Shown piece by piece: positions 1 to 6,686 of a stretch of 10,015 nucleotides of DNA (position 1 is its first letter; each line of letters begins with the position of its first letter). The translations under genes and the position numbers were made by a program. The notes beneath the pieces were generated by a model. The model was given only the letters and a program-made list of their open reading frames with translations, had not been told where the DNA came from and did not search any database. The stretch is from contig QILZ01000187.1 in NCBI GenBank assembly GCA_003233545.1, positions 1 through 10,015 of the forward strand. Direction: 5' to 3'. The stretch comes from Spirochaetales bacterium (lineage in GTDB: Bacteria; Spirochaetota; Spirochaetia; SZUA-6).

Positions 1-536
1 TCTATTATCTTAATATATTCTCTGTTCCACTTCTCTGTTGCCCTCGCTAAATAAATAATCTTATTCTTTTTCTTATTTCCGCTGCTTAAATCCAGAATAA
101 CAACATTCCGCAGTTTTTCACCATCCACATGAATTGGATATACCGCATAATTTTTAAAACTGTTTAATTTATCCGGAATCAGGCTAAAAACCGGATGCCG
201 CTTTTCACCCATCTTCTTATCTATCTCCAGGGTACCCATAACACCGAAAATAAAGACAAGATATGCAGTGGATAGAATTATCAGGAATGAAATAAATCTC
301 GCCGGTGTTTTTTTTAGTATTCTGAATGATATAAGGACGATGGTATTTAATATACTCGCAGTTAAAATCTGAAAAACCTTATAAGGAATACTTTTCAGAA
401 CTATTGCTTTTGTAATCCCCGTAGCGGAAGAATAATTAAAACCCCAGAAATAAAATATATTCAAGGCCGCGAGAACTACCGCAGTGATAATGAAAATAAA
501 AAGAAACAGCGGGAAAAGAATAAGGCTATTTTTCAC
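1..536 (-). CDS. Partial integral membrane protein, unknown function (N-terminal part)
   Basis: This reading frame runs from a GTG at 534-536 to the left edge of the window without a stop, giving about 178 residues; the C-terminus lies outside. It opens with a hydrophobic helix (MKNSLILFPLFLFIFIITAV, with GTG read as Met). Further hydrophobic stretches lie around residues 60-80 and 88-105, followed by a more polar part that looks extracytoplasmic or soluble. I do not recognise the family. An in-frame TAA lies two codons upstream of the GTG, so the start cannot move far upstream; no good Shine-Dalgarno precedes it. A TTGAAA/TATTAT promoter sits immediately upstream, which suggests a leaderless mRNA. 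It is transcribed divergently from hppA. The open frame, codon use and hydrophobic layout support a real gene; the function is unassigned. Confidence 0.72.
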   Translation of the reverse strand, partial: MKNSLILFPLFLFIFIITAVVLAALNIFYFWGFNYSSATGITKAIVLKSIPYKVFQILTASILNTIVLISFRILKKTPARFISFLIILSTAYLVFIFGVMGTLEIDKKMGEKRHPVFSLIPDKLNSFKNYAVYPIHVDGEKLRNVVILDLSSGNKKKNKIIYLARATEKWNREYIKII

Positions 537-544
537 AGCAATTT

Positions 545-573
545 ATAATAGCATCGGCATGTATTCATTTCAA
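545..573 (-). promoter_or_regulatory. Sigma-70-type promoter for the leftward membrane protein gene
   Basis: On the minus strand TTGAAA (573-568) is followed by a 17-bp spacer and TATTAT (550-545). The expected transcription start falls at about 536-540, on or just before the GTG start codon, implying little or no 5' leader. Spacing is ideal and both hexamers are near consensus, but AT-rich sequence gives such matches by chance. Confidence 0.45.
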
Positions 574-693
574 GCAGTATAATTTTAAGGCGGCAATTAT
601 ACATATATAGTTTTTTTATACCGAATTAACACATCGATCCCGATACTTATTAAAAAAATGTATTAATTTTTAAAAAACCCCATAAAACCCATA

Positions 694-722
694 TTGACCA
701 TTATAGCTATTAATTTTAAACT
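694..722 (+). promoter_or_regulatory. Candidate sigma-70 promoter for hppA
   Basis: TTGACC (694-699) and TAAACT (717-722) are separated by 17 bp. Transcription would begin near 729, leaving a leader of about 37 nt that contains the strong AGGAGGA ribosome site at 749-755. The -35 box is good and the -10 box is fair. Confidence 0.4.
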
Positions 723-765
723 CCCCCTGATAATAATAAGCCCACCACAGGAGGATAGGTGCTCG

Positions 766-3066
766 ATGAAAAAATTATACAAACTGGTTTTGATAGTGCT
801 CATCTTTTCCATTGTTCCTATTACAGGCATCTTTGCTGATTCAACTGCCGAAGGTTCCCATGATATGATGTGGATAACCTGGATCGGTTCGTTTGCTGCA
901 CTTATTTTCGCTCTCTTCCTTGCAGTCAGTGTCATTAAAAAGGATGCGGGATCGGAAATAATGCGGACAATAAGCCGTGCCATACAGGAAGGAGCTATTG
1001 CCTACCTGAAACAACAGTACAAAGTAGTTGCACTGTTTTTCGTTTTTCTGTTTATACTGCTGGCGGTTATATCATTCTGGCTAAAACTTCTTTCCCCCTT
1101 TGTCCCCTTTGCATTTATAACCGGGGGATTCTTTTCCGGACTTGCAGGCTTTATAGGAATGTCTATATCGACAAGAGCGAACGCAAGAACCGCACGTGCG
1201 GCGCAGGATACATTAAACGGCGGACTCCGGGTTGCGTTTTCTTCCGGAACAGTAATGGGAATGGTCGTAGTAGGCCTCGGTTTACTGGACCTGTCTATCT
1301 GGTGGACACTGCTTAGATATGTGTTTCTGCCCATGGGCCTTATTAAAAACATTGCAGAAATACCGCCCATTATGATTACATTCGGAATGGGTGCATCATC
1401 CATGGCGCTTTTTGCACGTCTCGGCGGCGGTATTTTTACAAAAGCCGCTGATGTGGGTGCTGATCTCGTGGGCAAAGTAGAAGCCGGGATTCCGGAGGAT
1501 GATCCGAGAAATCCGGCCACTATTGCAGATAATGTTGGCGATAACGTAGGCGATGTTGCCGGGATGGGAGCAGACCTCTATGAATCTTATGTCGGATCGA
1601 TAATAGCAACCATGGCCTTAGGTTCTATTGCCTCTTTAAAATTACCCAATGTTTCCGCTCTTCAGGCAATTCAGATTCCTGTTTCTATCGCAACAATCGG
1701 AGTACTGTCATCCATACTCGGCACTGTATTTGTGCACGCAAAAGGGGATGTATCGCAGAAGGTCCTTCTTGGTGCTCTTCGGAGGGGCATATATGCAGCA
1801 ACTATCATGATAGCCGTATTCTCGTTTATCCTGATCTATTTTACCGCAGGAAAAAGTTTTTTAGGTGTCTGGGGCGCTGTAATAGTCGGTTTAATTGCAG
1901 GAAATATTATCGGCTTTTCCACCGAATATTTTACATCGGACAACTACAAACCTACAAAGGAGCTTGCCAATGAAACCCAGACAGGACCTGCTACGGTCAT
2001 CATCGGAGGAATTGCACTCGGCATGGCATCGACATTTGTTCCGGTCATAACAGTTGCTCTTGCAACTCTATTTGCCTTTTTCATCTCAGGGGGAGGGGTT
2101 AATCCCGGTATCGGACTTTACGGCATAGGCATGGCTGCAGTCGGAATGCTCTCCACACTCGGTATAACCCTGGCAACCGATGCATACGGACCCGTTGCAG
2201 ATAATGCCGGCGGAATTGCAGAGATGGCGAATCTGGACCCTGCTGTGCGTGAGCGTACGGACGCACTCGATGCTCTTGGCAATACAACTGCAGCTACAGG
2301 TAAAGGTTTCGCAATAGGTTCTGCTGCCCTGACCGCCCTGGCATTGCTTGCCGAGTATGGCAATAAAATAGTAGAAGGTCTGCATCATATCCCCGTAAGC
2401 AAGACTTTCGAGAATCTCTATACCGGGCTTTTACATATAACCCGTTCGGCAGGCGGACAGATACAGAACGTGAGCTTAAGCGTCGATCTTATGAATCCCC
2501 TTATTCTTGTCGGTCTGCTCATAGGCGGAGTTCTCCCGTTTGTTTTTTCTTCGATGTCCATGCGCGCTGTCGGCAGGGCGGCAGGTGATATGGTTAAAGA
2601 GGTAAGAAGGCAATTCCGTGAGAAAAAGGGAATACTTCAGGGCACGGAAAAGCCTGATTATGCAGCATGTGTACTGATTTCCACTAAAAGCGCTCAGCGG
2701 GAGATGGTACTCCCGTCGCTTCTCGCTATAATTGCACCGGTTTCCGTAGGCATTATTTTCGGCCCTGTTACCGTTATCGCCCTTCTTGCAGGTTCTCTTG
2801 CAACGGGATTTGTTCTTGCAATAATGATGGCAAACTCCGGAGGTGCATGGGATAATGCGAAAAAATACGTGGAAAACGGGAATCTCGGGGGAAAAGGTTC
2901 CGATGCGCATAAAGCGGCCATCGTCGGTGATACGGTAGGGGATCCATTCAAAGACACCTCCGGACCTTCATTGAATATTCTTATAAAACTAATGTCCATG
3001 GTCTCCATCGTTTTTGTTACATCATTTATTGCACTTAATAATCTTATTCTTAGACTTTTCGGATAG
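766..3066 (+). CDS. hppA: Membrane-bound K+-dependent, probably Na+-translocating pyrophosphatase
   Basis: This is a 766-residue integral membrane pyrophosphatase that couples hydrolysis of cytoplasmic pyrophosphate to ion export. The ATG at 766 is chosen because AGGAGGA lies 10 nt upstream and the protein then begins with a signal-like segment (MKKLYKLVLIVLIFSIVPIT...FADS); the frame is open further upstream without a good ribosome site. Diagnostic motifs are present: DVGADLVGKVE at 229-239, EDDPRNPATIADNVGDNVGD at 244-263, the DNAGG region before residue 506, and GDTVGDPFKDTSGPS near the C-terminus. In GNTTAATGKG, Ala509 and Gly512 occupy the positions where K+-independent enzymes carry Lys and Thr, so a K+-dependent enzyme is expected. 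Glu273 in DLYESYVGS sits at the helix-6 position typical of Na+-PPases, rather than four residues later as in plant-type H+-PPases. Dual Na+/H+ pumping cannot be excluded. It is a monocistronic unit, ended by the terminator at 3099-3129. Confidence 0.97.
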   Translation: MKKLYKLVLIVLIFSIVPITGIFADSTAEGSHDMMWITWIGSFAALIFALFLAVSVIKKDAGSEIMRTISRAIQEGAIAYLKQQYKVVALFFVFLFILLAVISFWLKLLSPFVPFAFITGGFFSGLAGFIGMSISTRANARTARAAQDTLNGGLRVAFSSGTVMGMVVVGLGLLDLSIWWTLLRYVFLPMGLIKNIAEIPPIMITFGMGASSMALFARLGGGIFTKAADVGADLVGKVEAGIPEDDPRNPATIADNVGDNVGDVAGMGADLYESYVGSIIATMALGSIASLKLPNVSALQAIQIPVSIATIGVLSSILGTVFVHAKGDVSQKVLLGALRRGIYAATIMIAVFSFILIYFTAGKSFLGVWGAVIVGLIAGNIIGFSTEYFTSDNYKPTKELANETQTGPATVIIGGIALGMASTFVPVITVALATLFAFFISGGGVNPGIGLYGIGMAAVGMLSTLGITLATDAYGPVADNAGGIAEMANLDPAVRERTDALDALGNTTAATGKGFAIGSAALTALALLAEYGNKIVEGLHHIPVSKTFENLYTGLLHITRSAGGQIQNVSLSVDLMNPLILVGLLIGGVLPFVFSSMSMRAVGRAAGDMVKEVRRQFREKKGILQGTEKPDYAACVLISTKSAQREMVLPSLLAIIAPVSVGIIFGPVTVIALLAGSLATGFVLAIMMANSGGAWDNAKKYVENGNLGGKGSDAHKAAIVGDTVGDPFKDTSGPSLNILIKLMSMVSIVFVTSFIALNNLILRLFG

Positions 3067-3098
3067 CTTCGGTTAACAGCCTATGATTTTAAAATATT

Positions 3099-3129
3099 AA
3101 AAAAAGGGGTTTATAAAACCCCTTTTTTT
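3099..3129. terminator. Strong intrinsic terminator after hppA, nearly symmetrical
   Basis: The core stem is GGGGTTT (3106-3112), loop ATA, then AAACCCC (3116-3122). Seven A's precede it and seven T's follow it, so the A and T tracts can extend the stem to 14 bp and serve as a U-tract on either strand. It lies 33 bp after the hppA stop and just before the next promoter. Confidence 0.9.
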
Positions 3130-3130
3130 C

Positions 3131-3159
3131 TTGCTTTGCGGCAAGTCAGGTACTATTAT
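3131..3159 (+). promoter_or_regulatory. Candidate promoter of the response regulator-sigma operon
   Basis: TTGCTT (3131-3136), a 17-bp spacer and TATTAT (3154-3159) lie directly after the hppA terminator. The predicted start near 3166 leaves only about 7 nt before the ATG at 3173. A CTTGC/GCAAG inverted repeat (3130-3145) overlaps the -35 box and spacer. No ECF-type -35 (GGAAC-like) is obvious, so sigma autoregulation is not visible here. Confidence 0.42.
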
Positions 3160-3172
3160 TGAGAACAAATAT

Positions 3173-3550
3173 ATGGACAGGAAAATTCTTATTATAGATG
3201 ATGAAAAATCCGTTGGAACCATTCTCAGGTTTAATCTCGGACAATCCGGGTACTCGGTACTCTCAACCCTGGATCCAACTGCAGGTCTGCAATTAGCACA
3301 GAACCAGAAATTCGACCTTTTTATTCTCGATGTTGCAATCCCGGGCATAAATGGCATAGAAATATGCAGACATTTAAGAAGTATGCCGCAATATAAAGAT
3401 ACCCCCATACTGATGATTTCATCCAGAACGGATCCGGAAACAAAAAATGCCGCACGGAATGCAGGAGCGGACGAATATATTGCAAAACCCTTCCCCTTTG
3501 AAAAGCTGGCCGATAAAGTAAAGGAATATCTGCCGTTATTTATTGAATAA
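3173..3550 (+). CDS. Single-domain CheY-like response regulator
   Basis: This 125-residue protein is a complete receiver domain with no output domain. The phosphorylation pocket is intact: acidic pair Asp9-Asp10, phosphoacceptor Asp53 in LFILDVAIPG, Ser83 at the end of beta-4 (PILMISS), and Lys105-Pro106 in AKPF. It should accept phosphate from a histidine kinase and act through protein contacts; no kinase lies in the window. ATG 3173 is chosen because beta-1 (KILIIDDE) begins three residues later. The TTG at 3131 would add 14 residues that do not belong to the fold and would start inside the promoter. There is no clear Shine-Dalgarno. It lies 31 bp upstream of the ECF sigma gene on the same strand, so it may be an input to that regulatory unit, possibly as a receiver controlling sigma or anti-sigma activity; that role is inference. 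Confidence 0.9.
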   Translation: MDRKILIIDDEKSVGTILRFNLGQSGYSVLSTLDPTAGLQLAQNQKFDLFILDVAIPGINGIEICRHLRSMPQYKDTPILMISSRTDPETKNAARNAGADEYIAKPFPFEKLADKVKEYLPLFIE

Positions 3551-3581
3551 AAAGAGCTTTCAGGTGTAATAACTAATCGAA

Positions 3582-4118
3582 ATGGAAAAAGAACTAATAA
3601 CTGCTGCAAAACAGGGTAATACGGAAGCCTTTTCCAGGCTGACTGTACTCTACTTAAAGCGGATATACCGGAGTGCATACTTTTTTCTCCGGAATGTCGA
3701 CGACGCCGAAGATGCCTGCCAGTCAGCTTTCATCAATGCATACAGACATATAAAATATTTTGACGAGACAAGGCCTTTTTTTCCCTATCTTTACCGGATT
3801 ATTAAAAACGTCTGCATTAACCAGCTTAAAAAAAAGCACAATGTTTTACTATCAGATCCTGAACAGCTTGCTGCAGATTCATCTCAAGCTCCGGAACGGA
3901 TTCTCGAAAATAATTACAGGACAGAGATTCTATACCGTGCGATGGATAACCTAAACAATGGTTTTAAAGAGATTCTTATACTGAAATACTGGAACAACTG
4001 CAGTTACAGGGAAATGGCAGATGCTCTTTCCGTTCCGATAGGTACAATAATGTCGAGAATCTATTATGCAAGAAAAAAATTAAAAGAAAAAATATTAGAA
4101 TTAGAGGAGATTAAGTAA
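3582..4118 (+). CDS. ECF-family (sigma-70 group 4) RNA polymerase sigma factor
   Basis: This is a 178-residue alternative sigma factor of ordinary ECF length. Sigma region 2 spans roughly residues 10-80, including the DDAEDACQSAFINAYRHI stretch at 40-57 (core binding and -10 recognition) and the following RPFFPYLYRIIKN segment. Region 4 spans about 124-172, with a helix-turn-helix in SYREMADALSVPIGTIMSRI that would contact the -35 element. The linker at about 85-110 is short and polar, as expected for ECF sigmas, which lack region 3. The start at 3582 has only a weak, distant AGGTG upstream, so translation may be coupled to the preceding response regulator. The next gene starts 1 bp after its stop and encodes a zinc-finger anti-sigma factor, the usual ECF partner. 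Genes under its control are not visible, although the adjacent UPF0145 gene is cotranscribed. Confidence 0.93.
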   Translation: MEKELITAAKQGNTEAFSRLTVLYLKRIYRSAYFFLRNVDDAEDACQSAFINAYRHIKYFDETRPFFPYLYRIIKNVCINQLKKKHNVLLSDPEQLAADSSQAPERILENNYRTEILYRAMDNLNNGFKEILILKYWNNCSYREMADALSVPIGTIMSRIYYARKKLKEKILELEEIK

Positions 4119-4119
4119 T

Positions 4120-4554
4120 ATGAAATGTGAAGAAGCAAAATTTAAGATAGGTGCACTAATAGATAATGAACTGACAGAACAGGATATCCAGCCTCTGTTT
4201 AAACATCTTTCCGTCTGCACGCTATGCAGGAAAGAGTATATGGAACAGCTAAAACTTCATAAACACCTTAATAATCCCGCTGTTCCTGAGCCGTCAGAGG
4301 AGTGGTACCAGACGTTTCATAGAAAGGTATTAAGAAAAATTACGGGAATCGGGGGAAGAATATTCTTTATAGGATCCTATTTCGTGCTCATGGTATATGC
4401 CGTATATCAACTTTTTATTTCATCAGATACTGAATTACTTTTAAAACTTATAATAGGCGGTATCTCCTTCGGATTTATTCTCTTGCTCGGTGTAAGTATT
4501 GCTGATAGAATCAGGGAAAGTAAGGATGACAGGTATAAAGGAGTAATAAGATGA
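4120..4554 (+). CDS. Membrane-anchored zinc-finger (ZAS) anti-sigma factor
   Basis: This 144-residue protein probably holds the upstream ECF sigma factor inactive at the membrane. The N-terminal zinc-binding anti-sigma domain is readable: Cys3, LIDNELTEQ around 13-21, and the HxxxCxxC motif His29-Cys33-Cys36. A helical linker follows. Two hydrophobic segments at about 80-101 and 108-128 predict two membrane helices with a very short external loop, leaving a basic cytoplasmic tail. The ATG is 1 bp after the sigma stop and has AGAGGA at 4103-4108, so the pair is coupled. With almost no periplasmic sensor domain, the signal is likely sensed in or near the membrane, or through the zinc site; this is inference. 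The stop overlaps the next gene's start by 4 bp (ATGA). Confidence 0.9.
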   Translation: MKCEEAKFKIGALIDNELTEQDIQPLFKHLSVCTLCRKEYMEQLKLHKHLNNPAVPEPSEEWYQTFHRKVLRKITGIGGRIFFIGSYFVLMVYAVYQLFISSDTELLLKLIIGGISFGFILLLGVSIADRIRESKDDRYKGVIR

Positions 4555-4865
4555 TCCTCACAACAAGTGATAAAATTCCGGGGAAAGTAATAAAAGACAC
4601 ACTCGGCCTGGTAAGAGGAAACACAATCAGATCACGTAATATCGGACGTGATATAATGGCTGCATTTAAAAACATAGTAGGCGGTGAGATCACAGATTAC
4701 ACAAAGATGATGGCCGAAGCACGGGAGCAGGCTATTGACAGAATGACAGAGGAAGCAGAGAGGAAGGGCGCCAATGCAGTGGTTGCGGTCAGATTTACAA
4801 CGACTTCGATTATGCAGGCTGCCGCTGAACTTCTTGTTTACGGTACCGCTGTAATATGCGAATAA
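4551..4865 (+). CDS. UPF0145 / YbjQ family protein
   Basis: This 104-residue protein matches the YbjQ (UPF0145) family over its whole length. It has an N-terminal ILTTSDKIPGK strand, a GLVRGNTI segment, IVGGEITDY near 42-50, a central helix with AREQAIDRM, and GANAVVAVRF followed by a GTAV C-terminus. The family forms small beta-rich oligomers; it has been called putative heavy-metal binding, but its biochemical role is not established. The ATG overlaps the anti-sigma stop (ATGA), with AAAGGAG just upstream, so it is translationally coupled as the last gene of the sigma operon. Its place suggests an envelope-stress effector or regulator, which is inference. Only 21 bp separate its stop from that of the convergent regulator gene, and no clear terminator lies between them. 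Confidence 0.9.
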   Translation: MILTTSDKIPGKVIKDTLGLVRGNTIRSRNIGRDIMAAFKNIVGGEITDYTKMMAEAREQAIDRMTEEAERKGANAVVAVRFTTTSIMQAAAELLVYGTAVICE

Positions 4866-4886
4866 GTTATAATCTACTATAGCAGA

Positions 4887-5501
4887 CTAAACGTTAAAGC
4901 GATACCCGTAACCCCTTACCGAAAGAATGGGATTAATGCTGTCATCTTCCTTAAGATACCGTATTTTTCTTCTTATAGAGGAAATATGAACATCGATTAC
5001 TCTGCTCTTAACGGACGGAAGTTCACCCCACAGTGAATAAAACAGTACTTCCCGGCTGACAAGCTCATCTTTATGAAAAAGAAGTACCTTAAGAATACAT
5101 CCTTCCGGATATGTTACTTCCACTCCCCTCCCATTGTACTCGAGCCTGCAGTTATTCAGCTTCCATTTCGATTCGCCGTCTGCATCTTCTGAGTTAAAAA
5201 AGCTCTTAAGCCTGCCCATTCTGAATATAAGTTCCGGAACTCCCCATGGTTCGCGAAGGTAATCCATACAGCTTTTAATAACGGCAATTCCAAGAAGTTC
5301 AATCTTTCCGTATGCAATAAAGGGATACTCAAAACCATTTTCCGGAATCGAAGTAACAGGCAATATATACAGATCGATACCGTTTCCGTACATTACTTTA
5401 CCGGATACGATAATATCATAGTCTTTGCTGTCTTTAAATCCGTACTTTATTATTTCTATTCTTAAGAGATCACTGCAGATGAGATTAACGGTTATTTTCA
5501 G
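4887..5501 (-). CDS. Winged-helix regulator with degenerate receiver domain, probable CTG start
   Basis: The C-terminal half is an OmpR/PhoB-type winged helix, with SREVLFYSLWG, SRVIDVHIS and the wing motif VRGYGYRF. The usual ATG is at 5393 (168 residues), but the frame stays open for 36 more codons up to a CTG at 5501-5499 that overlaps the pspA stop (CTGA). It has AGAGGA 9 nt upstream, while the ATG has no good ribosome site. The 204-residue form supplies a beta-1-like KITVNLICSDLLRIEIIK and a beta-3-like YDIIVSG. Residues 80-86 (DYLREPW in the long form) resemble the receiver beta-5 DY..KP motif with Glu replacing Lys. The phosphoacceptor Asp is not evident and the acidic pair is reduced, so this looks like a phosphorylation-independent pseudo-receiver of about 100 residues. 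It is the last gene of the ybjN-pspA cluster and may regulate it. The winged helix is certain; the start is inferred. Confidence 0.8.
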   Translation of the reverse strand: MKITVNLICSDLLRIEIIKYGFKDSKDYDIIVSGKVMYGNGIDLYILPVTSIPENGFEYPFIAYGKIELLGIAVIKSCMDYLREPWGVPELIFRMGRLKSFFNSEDADGESKWKLNNCRLEYNGRGVEVTYPEGCILKVLLFHKDELVSREVLFYSLWGELPSVKSRVIDVHISSIRRKIRYLKEDDSINPILSVRGYGYRFNV

Positions 5502-6202
5502 GAAGATTTATCCTCTAATCCGGTCATCTTTTTTTTCAAATCTTCCAGCATTTTATCAGGACTGGATTCCGGTGATTCCAGCTGCTCGAATTGCCTCTCT
5601 ATACTATCCTCTTCACTGGAAGCTTCGCCCAATTTACCCACCTCTTCCGCCGCTTCAGCTTCCAGTTCGAGCTGTTCGACCTTAGAGGCCATCCTGTCGA
5701 ATGCATCGAAGGCGGATGTGCCGGCAATGTTTCCCATAGTCTGCTGAATCTTTTTCTGGGCCTCCGCTCTCTTGGCACGGGCAATCAGAAGGTTCTTCTT
5801 TCTCTGTGCTTCATCAATTTTTAACTGAAGCTGTCTTAACGATTCTTTCAGCTTCTCCACGGTAGCATGCTGGGCTTCCCATTCCGTCTGGTATTGAATA
5901 TTGTACTCGCCGTACTCCTGTTTTCGCACAAGTGCTTCTTTTGCAAGATCATCCCTGTCGGCCTTTACCGCAAGAACAGCCTTCTGCTCCCAGTCAATGG
6001 AAAGGGCTTTATTTTTACGCATCTGTCTTTCCAGCTTTTTCTCATCGGCAATCGCCTGGGCAACCTGTTTCTTCGCTTCTATAAGCTGCTCATTCATTTC
6101 CGTTATAAGCTGACGCAGCATCTTCTCGGGATTCTCCGCCTTGCTTATCATATCGTTTAAATTTGCCTTTACCGCCCTTTTAAATCTGCTAAAAAGTCCC
6201 AT
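5498..6202 (-). CDS. pspA: PspA/IM30 (ESCRT-III-like) envelope-stress protein
   Basis: This 234-residue, mostly helical coiled-coil protein belongs to the PspA/Vipp1 family, which assembles on the inner face of the cytoplasmic membrane to stabilise it and limit ion leakage. It begins with the characteristic MGLFSRFKRAVKANLND amphipathic helix, followed by ISKAENPEKMLRQLITEM. A long charged coiled coil spans about 30-180 (QQ/EK-rich, with a KAL-KADRDDLAKEAL type motif). A conserved-looking AFDAFDRMASKVEQLE helix follows, then a short acidic C-terminal tail. The start at 6202 is set by AGGAGA about 8 nt upstream and by the family N-terminus; the frame upstream overlaps ybjN and is not part of the protein. 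It lies 10 bp after the YbjN-family gene and overlaps the pseudo-response regulator at its stop. No PspF-type activator is present, so control may come from that adjacent regulator. Confidence 0.95.
   Translation of the reverse strand: MGLFSRFKRAVKANLNDMISKAENPEKMLRQLITEMNEQLIEAKKQVAQAIADEKKLERQMRKNKALSIDWEQKAVLAVKADRDDLAKEALVRKQEYGEYNIQYQTEWEAQHATVEKLKESLRQLQLKIDEAQRKKNLLIARAKRAEAQKKIQQTMGNIAGTSAFDAFDRMASKVEQLELEAEAAEEVGKLGEASSEEDSIERQFEQLESPESSPDKMLEDLKKKMTGLEDKSS
5511..5516 (-). promoter_or_regulatory. Ribosome binding site supporting a CTG start at 5501
   Basis: AGAGGA on the minus strand lies inside the last codons of pspA, 9 nt before the CTG at 5501-5499. This is the best ribosome site near the 5' end of the winged-helix regulator and favours the longer, non-AUG-initiated form. 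Confidence 0.45.
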
Positions 6203-6212
6203 TAAAGGTCTC

Positions 6213-6608
6213 CTACTGTTTTTTTGTCCTGTATTCGGAAAGCACCTTATAATGCTGAACCAGTGCCAACCCGATGGCATCTAAAGTCGCCTGAAGCTCC
6301 TCTATATCCATCGTTTCGCCTTCCAGGGTATCGATCATGATGATACTGTTTTCCTCCAAAGCATATGCACCGTGAACCATATCCGAAGCATTAAGCCGTA
6401 AGAGCTTCTCGAAAACCTCACACCGCTTTGCGTTTTCAGGAATATCCATTACATTTACACGCACAATAACAAGAGGATCCGCTGCAATAACAACAACATT
6501 ATCAAGACCTTTCTCTTCGTCCCTGATGAGCCAGCTGTTATCCCCGATGTTCTCATAGAAAAGCGACAGCTTTAACAAGTATCCTTCTATTTTATCCCTG
6601 CTGATCAT
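6213..6608 (-). CDS. YbjN-domain protein, putative PspA partner
   Basis: This 131-residue soluble protein matches the YbjN/DUF1821 family, whose fold resembles type III secretion chaperones. It runs from an N-terminal helix (KIEGYLLKLSLFYENIG) through a strand pair (SWLIRDEE, NVVVIAADPLVIVRVNVMDIP), a helix with RCEVFEKLLRLNA, DMVHGAYALEENSIIMIDTL and a C-terminal helix starting at MDIEELQATLDAIG. The alternating helix-strand order fits the family. GAGGGG lies about 9 nt before the ATG. Its stop is 10 bp before the pspA start with only the pspA ribosome site between, so the two are cotranscribed. YbjN-type proteins are known neighbours of PspA homologues in several phyla; a chaperone or adaptor role on PspA is plausible but unproven. 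It is the first gene of the three-gene leftward unit. Confidence 0.85.
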   Translation of the reverse strand: MISRDKIEGYLLKLSLFYENIGDNSWLIRDEEKGLDNVVVIAADPLVIVRVNVMDIPENAKRCEVFEKLLRLNASDMVHGAYALEENSIIMIDTLEGETMDIEELQATLDAIGLALVQHYKVLSEYRTKKQ

Positions 6609-6686
6609 CTTAAGAAACCCCTCTTAACCGTACGTTTATTGAGCCTATTGTAAATGATTTGTATAAAAGACAGGTTATACATTTTT

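Noticed and set aside
694..765. Upstream start for hppA at 694
   Set aside because: The added residues overlap the likely promoter and the true ribosome site AGGAGGA; the ATG at 766 gives a proper signal-like N-terminus.
1002..1520. Long open frame antisense to hppA (and similar ones at 2086-2388, 2476-2910 and 2694-3008)
   Set aside because: They lie opposite a strongly conserved gene, show no domain pattern, and are low-complexity mirror translations of its codons.
3097..3678. Minus-strand open frame of 193 codons opposite the response regulator
   Set aside because: It overlaps the receiver gene, terminator and sigma start, which carry clear family motifs on the other strand; no ribosome site or family resemblance.
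4866..4886. Possible terminator between the convergent operons
   Set aside because: Only a few imperfect AT pairs (TATAATCTACTATA) and no GC stem or T-tract, so nothing supportable.
5498..6280. Longer start for pspA at 6280
   Set aside because: The extra 26 residues overlap ybjN and precede the family-typical MGLFSRFK start, which has its own AGGAGA site.
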